DNA from: Acomys russatus
Lineage: Eukaryota > Chordata > Mammalia > Rodentia > Muridae
Direction of reading: 5' to 3'
Assembly: GCF_903995435.1 (NCBI RefSeq)
Contig: NC_067149.1
Span: forward strand, 56,525,844-56,589,843
DNA length: 64,000 nt
Position numbers and translations under genes: made by a program. The notes under the pieces are model-generated. The model saw only the letters and a list, made by a program, of their open reading frames with translations. It was not told the DNA's origin and did no database searches. This document shows positions 22,306 through 34,450 of the stretch, in pieces (within the stretch, counting starts at the first letter, position 1; each line of letters begins with the position of its first letter).

Positions 22306-23782
22306 CGGTTTTTTCAAGATGGCGGCGAGCAGTGTGGACCGCGTTTGGAGGCTCCAGTGAACAATTCAGGGAATTGCACAGATTTCAGAGCCAGGAACAC
22401 CGAGGTCCAAACATCACGGCAGCGGGAGTGCTCCACGGTTCGGAGGGACCAGGGTGCGGAGGACCTGCGTGCCCCTGCACACGGAAGGAACGTGGATTTT
22501 CACTGATCGGAGGGGCAGCGGCAGAGGCAGCAGCACCAGCGGCACCAGTAGCGGTGGCTGAGGTTTGCAGCTCATAGCCTTCCGGTGGAGGCGATTGGTG
22601 TGGTGGCTGGTGGGAGTTGCTGCGGGAGAGGGGACTCGGGGCAGGATTTGGGTCGCGTGGAGCCTTCGGACCCAGACTGGACTCGGCAGACAGTTCGGCC
22701 CCAGAGTCCCGGGAACTGGCCCAGCCCAGCAAGCAATTCTGCCCGAGGCACTAACTCAGCTTCGGCCACAGCTCCCCTGCTGTGGCACAGGCTTAGTTGA
22801 GCGCGCAGCTCCACACTAGGCAGCACCTCAGCTCAGCGGCAGCTCCCCTGCGGGGACACAGTCTGGGCGGAGCACTTGGTTGAACCACAGGTGCTAACTC
22901 AGAGCAGCTGCAGTTCTCCTCTGCTGTGGCCCAGGCTTGGCCAAGCATTCAGTTCCACCCTAGGTGCCACCTCAGCTCAGCGGCAGCTCCCCTGCAGTGA
23001 CACAGTCTGGGAAGAGCACTTGGTTCCACCATTGGCACTAACTCAGAGCAGCCGTAGGTCTCCTGCTGTGGCGCAGGCTTGGTGGAGTGCGCAGTTCCAT
23101 CCTAGGCACCACCTCAGCTCAGCAGCAGCTCCCCTGTGGTGACACAGTCTGGGCGGAACACTTGGTTGAACCACAGGCTCTAACTCAGAGCAGCCACAGT
23201 TCTCCTGCTGTGGCGCAGGCTGGACAGAGCTCTCGGTTCCACCAGCTCTAAGACTCTGGTTGGACACAGTGTGCAGTTTGAATCCAGAGTTCCTGGCTGA
23301 GATTGGTAGTCAGTTCGGGCCCTGAGTCAATAACTGACCACAGCACGCACTTTGGGCCAAAAGGCCCTAGCGGAGCTGAGTGCGTAGTCCCAGCCCAAAA
23401 ATTTTGGCTGGACCCTGTGCGCATTTTGGGCCCAGAATCCCTAGCTGAGCTCGGCAGACGGTTCAGGCCCTGAGAATCTAGCTGAGTTCAGCCCGTGGTT
23501 TGGGCCCAGTGTTCCTGGCTGGACTTGGTAGGGAACACAGAAGGCTGTGGATACCTTGGCCTGACCCAACGCTCATTCAGAGACCCAGAACAATTGCAGG
23601 ATCCACAGCACAGGGCAGCTGAAGATCACTGGCTGTGAGAGACCAGAACAACAGGGCTAACCTCCTAACATCCACACCAGTGAAGCTTTGAGCTCCCAGC
23701 CTAGGGAAATCATGAGAAAATAAGTGAATCTATCGTCAGACACCCTCCATCCAACTCTGGAAGCTACCCAACAAAAACAAAG
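22306..23782 (+). promoter_or_regulatory. L1 5' UTR/promoter with tandem repeats
   Basis: Much more GC-rich than its surroundings. It opens with CAAGATGGCGGC (22315-22326), which resembles the YY1-binding site near the start of human L1 and the start of the old L1 at 44.4 kb. From about 22740 to 23230 a unit of about 143 bp repeats roughly 3.5 times, and from about 23260 to 23530 a shorter unit ending in variants of 'GGGCCCAGAATCCCTAGCTG' recurs. I take the whole block to be the internal promoter of the element. Reading frames on either strand in it are a consequence of high GC. Confidence 0.8.
22740..23230 (+). repeat. ~143-bp tandem repeat in L1 5' UTR
   Basis: The phrase CACCTCAGCTCAGC(G/A)GCAGCTCC starts at 22824, 22968 and 23110, giving periods of 144 and 142 bp. 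Each unit also contains GCACTAACTCAGAGCAGC-like and CTGCTGTGGC(G/C)CAGGC segments, and a partial unit precedes the first. Confidence 0.92.
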
Positions 23783-24989
23783 ATGGCAAGATGTCTAAAG
23801 GGCAACAAAAAAGCATACGCAAAAAAAACCCAAAACAACATGGCGTCTCCAGTTTCCAGCTATCCCAAAGAAAACAACCCAGAGAACTCAAATACAACGG
23901 AAATACAAGAAAATGACCTCAAATCCTTAGTAATGAGGATGATAATGGAGGAAACAAATAAAATTCGTAATCAAATGCAGGAAGACGCAGACAAACAGGT
24001 GAGAGACATAAAAGAAGCATATAGAGTGGAACTGGAAAAATTTCAGGAAAATGCAAACAACCAGATGAAAGAAATAAATAAAACGGTTCAAGCTCTAAAG
24101 ACCTATAAAGAGGCAATGGAAGAAACTCAGGAATACACAAAAAATCAGATGAAAGAAATCAAAAAATCAGATGAAAGATATCAAAAAATCAGTTCAAGAT
24201 CTGAAAAAGCAAATGGATTCAATGATAAACACACAGACAGAAGAAAAACAAGAACAGGAGACCTCAGAGAAGAAGGCGAGCAACACAGAGGTGAGCTTTT
24301 CTAACAGAATCCAAGAGATGGAAGAACGAATCTCAGGTCTAGAAGATACAATCACAGATCTTGAATCACCCATTAAAGAAAATGCCAAATCTGGAAAACT
24401 CCTGACACAAAACATCCAAGAAATTAAGGACACCATGAAAAGAAGAAATTTGAGGATAATAGGCATTGAAGAAAGAGAAGACATCAGACTTCAGGGCCCA
24501 GAAACTATTCTCAACAAAATCATAGAAGAAAATTTCCCCAATCTAAAGAAAGAAATGCCTATAAACATACAAGAGGCCTACAGAACACCAAATAGAATTG
24601 ACCAGAAAAGAAAAACTGCCCGCCACATAATAATCAAAACACAAAACATGCAGAAAAAAGAAAAAATATTAAAAGCTGCAAGGGAAAAGGGCCAAATAAC
24701 ATTTAAGGGTAAACCTATCAGAATTACACCCGACTTCTCAGCAGAGACCATAAAAGCCAGAAGGGCCTGGACAGAGATCCTGCAAACCCTAAGAGACCAC
24801 AGATGCCAGGCCAGACTACTTTACCCAGCAAAATTATCAATAACCATTGATGGAGAAAACAAAATATTCCAGGACAAAAACAAATTCAAACAGTACCTAT
24901 CCACAAATCCAGCTTTACAGAAGGTACTAGAAGGAAAACTCCATCCCAAAAGGTCAAGCTACAACCAAAACTACCAAGGAAATAGATAA
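23783..24989 (+). pseudogene. L1 ORF1, frameshifted by a 22-bp duplication
   Basis: ORF1 encodes the trimeric RNA-binding chaperone of L1. The first frame (23783-24304) gives the N-terminal region and start of the coiled coil (heptad-like, rich in Glu, Lys, Asn and Gln). The second (24171-24989) gives the rest of the coiled coil and the RNA-binding and C-terminal domains, with motifs RRNLRIIGIEE, FKGKPIRITPDFSAET and ARLLYPAKLS. The frame change coincides with a tandem 22-bp repeat at about 24139-24182, 22 not being a multiple of 3. Both halves otherwise look complete. Confidence 0.9.
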
Positions 24990-24996
24990 ATATCCC

Positions 24997-27900
24997 ATGG
25001 CAAAAACACAACTACACAAACACTCAACTGGAAACAACATCAAAATTAAGACTCTTAACAGTCACTGGTCATTAATATCTCTCAACATCAATGGCCTCAA
25101 TTCTCCAATAAAAAGACACAGACTAACTGAATGGGTACATAAACAAGATCCAACATTCTTCTGCATTCAAGAAACACATCTCACCCATAATGAAAGGCAT
25201 TACCTCAGGGTAAAAGGTTGGAAAAAAATATTCCAATTAAATGGTCACAAGAAGCAAGCAGGTGTAGCCATTTTAGTATCGAACAAAATAGACTTTCAAC
25301 CAAAATTAATCAAAAGGGATGAGGAAGGACACTTCATACTCATCAAAGGTAAAGTCAACCAAGATGACATCACAATTCTGAACATCTATGCTCCCAATAC
25401 AAGGGCACCCACATTTGTAAAAGATCTCCTAAAAAAGCTTAAACCACACATCGATCCCCACACAATAATAGTGGGAGACTTCAACACCCCACTCTCACTG
25501 AAGGATAAGTCATTGGAACAGAAACTAAGCCGAGAAATAACATCATTAACCAATGCCATGGGTCAAATGGATCTAACAGATGTCTATAGAACCTTTCACC
25601 CAAACAAGAAAGAATACACCTTCTTCTCTGCACCCCATGGAACCTTCTCCAAAATTGATCACATCGTAGGTCACAAAGCAAGCCTCAACAGATACAAGAG
25701 GATTGAAATAATAGCTTGTATCCTATCAGATCACCATGCTCTTAGGCTGCAATTCAACAACAACAGAAATAACAAAAAGCCTACACGTTTGTGGAAACTA
25801 AACAACTCTCTGCTAAATGACAGCTGGGTCAGAGAAGAAATAAAGAAAGAAATCAAGGAGTTTCTGAAATTCAATGAAAATGAAGAAACAACATACCCAA
25901 ATTTGTGGGATACATTGAAAGCAGTGCTAAGAGGAAAATTCATAGCACTAAGTGCCTTTAAAAAGAAATTGGAAACATCGCACATAAGCATCTTAACAAC
26001 ACAACTGGAAGCCCTAGAAAAAAAAGAAGCAGAAACATCTAAGAGGAGTAGACGCCTGGAAATAATCAAACTCAGGGCTGAAATTAACAAATTAGAAACT
26101 AAGAAAACAGTCCAAAGAATCAACAAAACCAAAAGCTGGTTCTTTGAGAAAATCAACAAGATAGACAGACCATTAGCCAAACTAACTAAAAGGCAGAGAG
26201 ACAGTATTGAAATCAACAAAATCAGAAATGAAAAGGGAGACATAACAACAGACACTGAAGAAATTCAAAGAATCATAAGATCCTACTTTGAAGGCATATG
26301 CGCCACAAAATTTGAAAATCTAAGGGAAATGGACGATTTTCTTGATCAATTTCACTTGCCAAAGTTGAATGAAGAACAGATAAACAAGCTAAATAGTCCC
26401 ATTTCCCCTACAGAAATAGAAGCAATCATCGATGGTCTCCCAACCAAAAAAAAACCCAGGGCCAGATGGTTTCAGTGTAGAATTCTACCAGACCTTCAAG
26501 GGCGAGCTAACACCGATACTCTTCAAGATATTCCAAAATATAGAAATGGATGGAACATTACCAAATTCATTCTATGAGGCCATAGTCTCATTGATACCTA
26601 AACCTCACAAAGACTCAACAAAGAAAGAGAATTTCAGACCAATTTCTCTTATGAACATAGATGCAAAAATACTAAATAAAATACTTGCAAAACGAATACA
26701 GGAACAAATCAAAGATATCATTCATCATGACCAAGTAGGCTTCATTCCAGGCATGCAGGGATGGTTTAATATACGGAAATCCATCAATGTAATCCACCAT
26801 ATAAACAAACTGAAAATAAAAAACCACATGATCATCTCCTTGGATGCAGAGAAAGCATTTGATAAAATTCAACACCCATTCATGTTTAAAGTTTTAGAGA
26901 GATCGGGGATACAAGGCACTTTCCTCAACATAATAAAGGCTATATACAGCAAGCCAATAGCCAAAATCAAAGTAAATGGTGAGATACTCAAAGAAATTCC
27001 TCTAAATCGGGAACAAGGCAAGGCTGCCCACTCTCTCCATATCTCTTCAATATAGTACTCGAAGTTCTAGCCAGAGCAATAAGACAACAAAAGAAGATCA
27101 AGGGTATCCAAATGGGAAAGGAGGAAGTCAAATTATCCCTATTTGCAGATGATATGATAGTGTACGTAAGTGACCCTCAAAATTCCACCAGAGAACTCCT
27201 AAAGCTGATAAACACCTTCAGCAAATTGGCTGGATACAAAATTAATTCAAAAAAGTGTGTAGCCTTCCTATACACAAATGACAAGCTTACAGAGGAAGAA
27301 ATTAGGAAAACCACACCCTTCACATTAGCCACAAGCAATATAAAATATCTAGGAGTTACCCTAACTAAGCAAGTAAAGGACTTGTTGGAAAAAAATTTCA
27401 AAACTCTGAAGAAAGAGATTGAAGATGACCTGAGAAGATGGAATGATCTTCCTTGCTCATGGATCGGGAGAATTAACATAGTAAAAATGGCCATCCTACC
27501 AAAAGCAATCTACAGATTCAATGCAATCCCTATCAAAATACCTACACAATTTTTTAAAGACATTGAAAGTTCAATTCTGAACTTCATATAGAAAAACAAA
27601 AAACCCAGAATAGCTAAAACAATCTTGTACAATAAAAGGTGCTCTGGAGGAATCTCCATACCTGATTTCAAACTGTACTATAAAGCAATAGTAATTAAAA
27701 CAGCATGGTACTGGCACAGCAACAGGCTGGTTGATCAGTGGAATCGAATCAAAGACCCAGAGATGAATCCACACACATATGGTCACTTGATTTTTGATAA
27801 AGAAGCCAAATCCATTCAATGGAAAAAGGATAGCATCTTCAACAAATGGTGCTGGTCTAACTGGAGGTCTATGTGTAAAAAAGTGAAACTGGACCCATAT

Positions 27901-28870
27901 TTGTCACCTTGCACAAAACTCAAATCCAAGTGGATTAAAGACCTCAACATAAAACCAGAGACACTAAGCCACTTAAGAGGAAAAAGTGGGAAAGAGCCTG
28001 GAACATATTGGCACAAGAGACAACTTCCTGAACAGAACACCAACGGCCCAGGCCTTAATGTCAACCATTAATAAATGGGACCTCATGAGGCTGAGAAGCT
28101 TCTGTAAGGCAGGAGACACTGTCAAGAGAACAAAGCGACAGCCTACAGACTGGGAAAAAATCTTCACCAACCCTACATCTGACAAAGGTCTAATATCCAA
28201 AATATATAAAGAACTCAAGAAATTAAACACCACCAAAACGAATAACCCAATTGAGAAATGGGGCTTGGAACTAAACAGAGAATTCTCAACAGAGGAGTAT
28301 CAAATGGCTGAGAAACACTTAAAGAAATGCTCAACCTCCTTAGTCATCAGGGAAATGCAAATCAAAACAACTCTGAGATTCCATCTTACACCCATCAGAA
28401 TGGCTAAGATCAAAAACTCAAGCGACACCACATGCTGGCGAGGATGTGGGGAGAGAGAAACACTCCTTCATTGCTGGTGGGAATGCAAACTAGTACAGCC
28501 ACTTTGGAAATCTATCTGGTGCTATCTCAGAAAAATGGGAATAGGGCTTCCTCAAGACCCAGCTATTCCACTCCTTGGAATATACCCAGAAGATGCTCCA
28601 GCACACAACAAGAAACTTTGCTCAACCATGTTCATAGCAGCCTTATTCATAATAGCCAGAACATGGAAACAGCCTAAGTGTCCCTCAATAGAAGAGTGGA
28701 TAAAGAAACTGTGGTACATATACACTATGGAATACTACTCAGCTATTAAAAACAAGGAATTCCCGAAATTTGTGGATAAATGGATTGAGCTAGAAATGAT
28801 CATAATAAGTGAGTTAACCCAGAAGCAGAAAGAATCAAATGGTATATACTCACTTATATCTGCATACTAG
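24997..28870 (+). pseudogene. L1 ORF2 (endonuclease/reverse transcriptase), multiply broken
   Basis: ORF2 supplies the endonuclease and reverse transcriptase for target-primed insertion. Endonuclease motifs are visible at the start (LNINGLNS, CIQETHL, VGDFNTPL, SDHHAL), then the reverse transcriptase with the catalytic FADD at about 27138, and the C-terminal Cys-containing region (CWRGCGERETLLHCWWEC). Breaks I can see are an A9 run at 26446-26454 that shifts frame, a one-base gain near 27010 next to the conserved 'GTRQGCP-like' site compared with the copy at 48.6 kb, an in-frame TAG at 27589-27591, and a one-base gain near 27976 compared with the copy at 16672. The final frame then runs open to the normal stop at 28870. 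Confidence 0.92.
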
Positions 28871-29384
28871 CCCAAGGGGCATGTCCCACGAAAGCTTTCA
28901 CTTACCAGGAAACTGAGACAGAGGGGAGGGCATCCTATTGGGACTCTAAATGAGAGACGCATGGGAGAATAGCAAAATGAAAGGATACAGAGGGTCCTAG
29001 AAATCTACAAGTAGAACAATATGATAGGCAGATTTGGGCCCAGGGGTCCCGCTGAAACTAAGGCACCAGCCAAGGACAATACAGGAGGTAAACTTTAAAC
29101 CCCTTCCCAGATCTAGCCAATGGTCAGAATATTCTCCACAGTTGAGTGGAGAGTGTGATATGACTTTCTCACGTACTCTGGTGCCTCACTTTTGACTATG
29201 TCCCCTGGAGAGGGAGACCTGGTGGCACTCAGAGGAAGGACAGCAGGTTGCCAAGAAGAGACTTTATACCCTATGAGAATATACAGGGGGAGGTAATCCT
29301 CCTCAGGAACAGTCATAGAGGAGGGGCATAATGGGAAAATGGGGGGTAGGAATGGGAGGATACAAGGGGAAAAAAAAACTTCCA

Positions 29385-32080
29385 GCCTAAAAGCAGGCTG
29401 CCATATATTAAATGTGCTTACTTTGGAGAAGACATTACTTGGGGATGCCCCTCCCCAGTAATAAGATTCTTTAAATTGGAATTGTAGGTCTGACAATAAA
29501 GATAATATCTGTTCTGTTTGTGTTTTCTAATTGTTGTTTCTAACTCTGATTCATCTCACAGTGGTCATTTCTGGGTAGGGTGCAAACAATTTTCTTCTGC
29601 TGCTATGGAATCTTGGTTCCCCCTTCATTCAGCTTGTTGAACTCAATCATGATCCTCAGCATCAAGGTTGGGGAATATATGATATACCCTTAAAGAAAGT
29701 AATATTCATTGATTCCAAAGACAAAAATGACACAATGAAACACAGGCAATTAAAAATCATGTAAGGCTGATGGATTGGGCATTACCTGCTGTGACCTCTA
29801 GAAATAAAGCATGGGATGAAGAAAAAAAGGTTGATCACAATCTTCCATAACATATGCTGCAAGAAAATGTGACTAACAGACTCAAAATGATTGGCATAAG
29901 TGAGCTCCTGAATCAGTTTCTGAGACACTTCTTGAGAGGAAGTGGGATGCAAGAGCATGTGCAGTTTCCTGTACTGTTATCCTCCAGTCAAAACATGAAA
30001 TCCTGGGAAACTTTCCTTACAATTGTTCATCAAAGAGACCTCAGAAACAATACCATCTCTTGCCATTGGCCTTGGTTAGCTTCCATAACTGAATGCAAGA
30101 TCCTATTACAGATGACACTACTCAGTTTGGACATAGAGTATGGAAGAATCAAGCTTGAACCACTCTAGAAACCTTATGCCTGAACTCTAGCCCCCATAGA
30201 ATCCCAAAGGTTCCTAACAGCTCATCAAGGAGGAAAAACAGTCAATAATCTTTCTATGGAAGAACCCACTACAGCCACTTTCCTAAACCAGTATAATCTC
30301 TAACTAGTGTCTAAATAATTAGCCTTATACTTACAGACAAGTGTAATTCTCCATCTTTTGTAACAAACAGAGATTAGACCGAAATGTTTGAATAGTCTAA
30401 GTCCAGAGAAGTGATCATGGGTTGCTTACCCCATCTAATACATCTACAACAAAACTTTTACACCTGAAGCTCAGGAAACATCATGGCAGAGGGAGCAGAA
30501 TAACTGTCAAATACACAGTACCTGGGCATCTAAAAGATAATGTCTTTTCCATATGACAAGGAACTGTACCCCTGAGATCTCTGTGATTGTTACCTAAACA
30601 CAACCTGCACGATGGGAAAATCACATAAGGCCCCACTCCTAGATGAAGAAGTATAATAAAGTAATGCCTGCTGAGAGACAGTCTTCCACAATTATGAGAA
30701 CCCAGCATTCTGAATTTCAAGTGGCTTGCCCTAAATACAGACACACTGAATGGATTCAGCAAGTCATAGTTATGAGCATGTGAACATCTATGTAACAATA
30801 GTAGGTAAAGAAGCTGTCATGAATATGACAGGCAATAAAAGTGGAACAGAGGGTGTGAGGGAGGGGTGGAAATTATGCAAATATAGTACTCATATATGAA
30901 ATTCACAAAAAGATAAAAATAAAAGTATCTGACATGAACCAAGACCATTTTGGGGGGATTAAATCCCTTCAGTATTGAAATCTCTCTCTACTTGACAATG
31001 CTTGGTGATGTGCATGTGTGTTGAGAATAGAGTAGGTGTCTAGATGGCGTCTATACATCAGTAGAGATGGTAAGCTTCATTGCACCTCAGTGAGCAGAGT
31101 ATATCTGATGATTACCTTAGCCACTACACTGGCATTAGCAACAGGAGAGTGATCCTCAGTCTGATCAGGCCCACAGAGCATTTTCCAATCTCAAAGGATC
31201 TGATTCCAGGCAGAGATGGCTTGTTGATAAAGATTACATGGTCTAAAACCCTCCCACTGTTGTTAACATCCTACAGGTTCGTAAAGTAAAATAGGCAAAA
31301 AAAAAAAATCTTCCAAAGGAATTTAGACTGTGCTATGAATATATATTTTCCAGTATACACTGTGTTTCATGTGTGGGAGTTCCTGTGAGATTCTTTCCTT
31401 TTCCATAGTGTTTCAAGAGGCTGTATGGTTGTTCTTCTTTTTATGAAGTAATTTTGCTCACTGTCACTATACGTGATTGAGCACAATTAAACATGTGCTT
31501 AGGCTGGTCTATGCAGCCTTTGAATAGGTAAGATGTCTGCTATTCATGTGCTGTTTTACAGACCCATTCTATGCTACTCTCTGATTGATTTTCAACCAAT
31601 TCTGATTTTTGTTATTCTCTGTTTTCCTCGTGAAAATGGTTTGTTGAAATTCAATTTCCTGTGTAATTTAATTTTCCCCATATATCCCACTTATTCTGGG
31701 ATAATTTCTATGTTTATCCTTCTAAGGCAATTGTTAATTTTACCTGTATTACCTTATTTTTACTCTTAATTTGGAACATGGTGTATACTGTATACTGTAT
31801 GCAGAGTCTCCTCTTTGAGTACATAGTCTTATGGTTCTTTTCTCTCCTGTTGTTTTGCTTTACTATACCTAGCCAATGACTGTTCATACTTTTCTTGATA
31901 ATTCAGATTAGTCAGTAAGAGCAGCTGCCTCTGTCATTCACTACTCTATGGAAAATTCCATGATGTTCAGTTTATTGCAGGGTGGTGGGATGAGAGGGAC
32001 TTTGGATAGAAGGAAATCATCTAGGGCCATGAAGGTAGGAATCTCTAACAAGTCTCCCTTGACTACTGTAGATCACTAAT
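29385..32080. repeat. Duplicated unit B (partial copy of unit A)
   Basis: 29600-29990 matches 6860-7320, then similarity jumps to 10375 and continues to about 32080. The part of A carrying exons 1 and 2 and the old L1 is missing. A remnant of the 36-nt exon survives as 12 nt at 29797-29786 (minus), flanked by an intact TTTCTAG acceptor and GTAATG donor. No gene can be expressed from this unit as it stands. Confidence 0.78.
30000..30925 (+). repeat. Dispersed repeat 'E', copy 2
   Basis: Contains GATCCTATTACAGATGACAC, CACATAAGGCCCCACTCCTAG and, at the end, ATATGAAATTCACAAAAAGA followed by an A-rich tail (about 30895-30925). The end resembles 53590-53625, suggesting a retroelement 3' terminus. 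Confidence 0.6.
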
Positions 32081-32870
32081 TCTGGAATTCAGAACAAGGT
32101 CTGGTTCTTGCCTAAAATCAGCATCTATTTGCCAGAAGTAGGTGGCAAATTTCAAATCCCAGCTTTTTAAAGGACTACAGGTCCCTCGACTTTTGAAGAG
32201 TAGCAAGTCCTTAAAGTGCTTTAAAGTGTAGAACCTATCCCATCCTTCAAATCGTTACTCCCTGATGTGGTTGAAAATTAAAATGAAGGTTGATTTGGTG
32301 TGCAATGAGAGAACAGCCCAGCCTGTACCTACAGTGAGTGAATTGCACCATGTCAATCAGTTCTGGGAGGCCTTTTTCTGTTGTTAGTGAATTAACTAAG
32401 CATTTTGGATATATATGTAGCAATAAAACATTTCTGAGAATTAAACTATAATTATAGCACTTGGGATTCAGATGAAGGAGATGAAAAGCATGTGTGAAGC
32501 CAGCCTGTAATACATGAGACCGTCTACATGATAATATCTAAATAAACCAAAATCCCCTACAAACAAATTTTAAAAATCCTCCAATCAATAAAACAAAGAA
32601 CAAACAAACAGACTAACCAGAAAGATATTAATTTATAAAAATAAAAATGGGCATTTCAGTAGGTCCCAGTGAAAATCATGGTTTTAATGAATCATATCCC
32701 AGCATGGAGAGGGGAGATGCACATAAAATTCATCCCTATATGTAGTGTTATTTGAAATTCCTAACTTCTGAGAGAAGAAGGGCCTGTTTTCTCGTGAGTT
32801 TAGTTCCTGATTAGTTACCATTCTTCATTGGAGGCTACATATCCAGGAACATTTGAATATCAAATTGATC
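32081..32870. other. No gene recognised; possible B1 scrap
   Basis: AT-rich DNA between units B and C. About 32490-32560 has a weak B1-like phrase (GAAGCCAGCCTGTAATACATGA). Nothing else is supported. Confidence 0.3.
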
Positions 32871-32874
32871 AAAG

Positions 32875-32890
32875 ACACACACACACACAC

Positions 32891-32944
<54 letters not shown>
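32875..32944. repeat. (CA)n(GA)n microsatellite
   Basis: About 17 bases of CA repeat, a short AGAAA interruption, then about 49 bases of GA repeat. Confidence 0.96.
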
Positions 32945-32950
<6 letters not shown>

Positions 32951-33315
32951 AAGTAAAGGAAGTTCAGTACTAGAAAATATAGAAGAAGGCAGTTTCTGAG
33001 CTGTATTGTGTGTTACGTATATGTAAATGTATCACAAGAAAAGCAGCTATTTTGTATGGTTAAGGAATACTAATTAAAATGGATAAAAACAATGTATATT
33101 ATTATCAAAAAAAGGATTAGAAATGGGCATCACCATCTTACGCTAAACAATCAGGCTGCTGACCTCAATCATGTCCCAGCATCAAGGTTAGGGAACGTTT
33201 ATTTATATGCTTAGAAAAAGTAGTATTTATTCATTCCTTTGGTCAAATATATGATGAGACGACACATTGAAACAGACAATTAAACAGAATACAAGTATGG
33301 TGGGCTGCACTTTAC

Positions 33316-34080
33316 CTGCTGAGACAGCCAAAGGCTCCTCACTGGTGGCCTCTAGAAACAAAGCATAGGATAAAGAGAAAACTCAAATCAGAGCTTACAG
33401 ATGTCCTGTAAGAAATGAGCACAGCAGTCAGTCCATGAGATGCTTCTGGAAAGGAATGGGGATGCAAGAGCATGTGGGGCTTCCCTGCACTGTTAACCTC
33501 CAACTCAAAACATAAAATGTTTTTATCCTCCCTGAGTAACTACTAACAAACTGATCCCATTCCTAATTATGCTGCCTATTTCAAAGTCACATTGAGAATG
33601 TGTCTCACCAGTTTGTTTTTTCATTAACACTAAATACACTCAAGAGGGAAACCCCAGAGTACACATAATAATATGTCACTGGCTTTGCTTGACACATATT
33701 AAAATTCTAAATGTACATAAGTAAAGTGTTAAAGTGGCCTCTGATACTTGAATTTCAGTATTCTGTAATTTGATGCCTTTGAGCCAATCCTAATGTGTCT
33801 ATTTCTATCATGTTTCTGGAACCCACTGTGCAGCAAGACTAGCTTCTCCCAGTAGTCACTCTCATTGTGAGAATGTGTTCACAAATCTGACCATGTTTTC
33901 ATGTCTCTTTACAGCATGGAGAGCAAATTCCTAAATTCAAAATGAGCCATCTTGTCCCTCCTTTCTCCTCTCTTTCTCTTGTCTATCTCCAGCTCCCACA
34001 CAGTATTCATTTGTACCTTCAGCTGTACTGTGAGCTGACCTCATGGCCAGCAAAGCCACTGTGAGCATGACCACCAGCAT
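33316..34080 (-). pseudogene. Decayed PRP-type gene copy in unit C
   Basis: Exon 1 (34080-34030) encodes MLVVMLTVALLAMRSAH, a 17-codon leader even closer to the rodent PRP type than unit A's, but the GT donor expected right after codon 17 is displaced (AGTACAG follows). Exon 2, expected at about 33655-33609, keeps its G|GTGAGA donor but has lost the CAG acceptor and gained bases. Exon 3 (33351-33316) is still 36 nt, open in phase 1 (ATSEEPLAVSA), with intact AG and GT. No counterpart of the unit-A last exon is seen downstream. I call it a pseudogene. Confidence 0.6.
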
Positions 34081-34132
34081 CCTGGATGAGGCTCTGGATA
34101 TTCTCACAAGGGAAAGATAAATCTGCATTACC

Positions 34133-34140
34133 TTTATAAA
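34133..34140 (-). promoter_or_regulatory. TATA box of the unit-C copy
   Basis: The minus strand reads CACTTTATAAAGG about 55 bases upstream of the unit-C leader ATG, matching the unit-A element in position. Confidence 0.55.
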
Positions 34141-34221
34141 GTGAAGCCAAACAATGCCATCTTTGAGCCTAAGTTGAATGATCTTGCACCATTAATTCCC
34201 TTTGGGCTGTTAGCCCAGTAG

Positions 34222-34450
34222 AAGGGAGTGTGGACGCCTGGTGGCACTCAGAGGAAGGATAGCCACTTACCAAGAAGAGACTTGATATTCTGAGAGCATA
34301 TATAGGGGGAGGAGGTCTCCCTCAGTCACAGACATAGGGGAGGGGAGAAGGGGAGAAATGGGAGGGAGGGAAGAATGGGAGGAAACAGGGGAAGGGCTAA
34401 CAATCGAGATGTAATATGAATAAATTAATTTTTTAAAAAAGGGAGTGTGG
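34222..34450 (+). mobile_element. Short L1 3'-end insertion with target-site duplication
   Basis: 34234-34440 is a 207-bp L1 3' UTR fragment ending GATGTAATATGAATAAATTA and an A-rich tail. It is flanked by AAGGGAGTGTGG at 34222-34233 and again at 34439-34450 (the AA may belong to the tail). Unit A has the uninterrupted counterpart at about 8158-8175 (GTGGAGTGCGGAAGGTTGTC), an empty site. Confidence 0.93.

Larger units (their letters stand above)
22306..29384 (+). mobile_element. Near full-length L1 retrotransposon, inactive
   Basis: The element has a GC-rich 5' UTR (22306-23782), ORF1 (23783-24989), a short spacer, ORF2 (24997-28870) and a 3' UTR. It matches the 1.8-2.9 kb and 15.9-17.4 kb copies closely, so the family is young here. 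ORF1 and ORF2 carry several frameshifts and a nonsense codon, so this copy cannot move by itself. The 3' UTR stops at an A-run at about 29368-29377 after GGATACAAGGGG, about 60 bases short of the end seen at 2911 and 15893. No convincing target-site duplication is visible because both flanks are A-rich. Confidence 0.95.

Noticed and set aside
22385..22826. Overlapping long frames on both strands in GC-rich DNA
   Set aside because: They lie in the L1 5' UTR, where high GC reduces stops. There is no conserved domain and several frames overlap.
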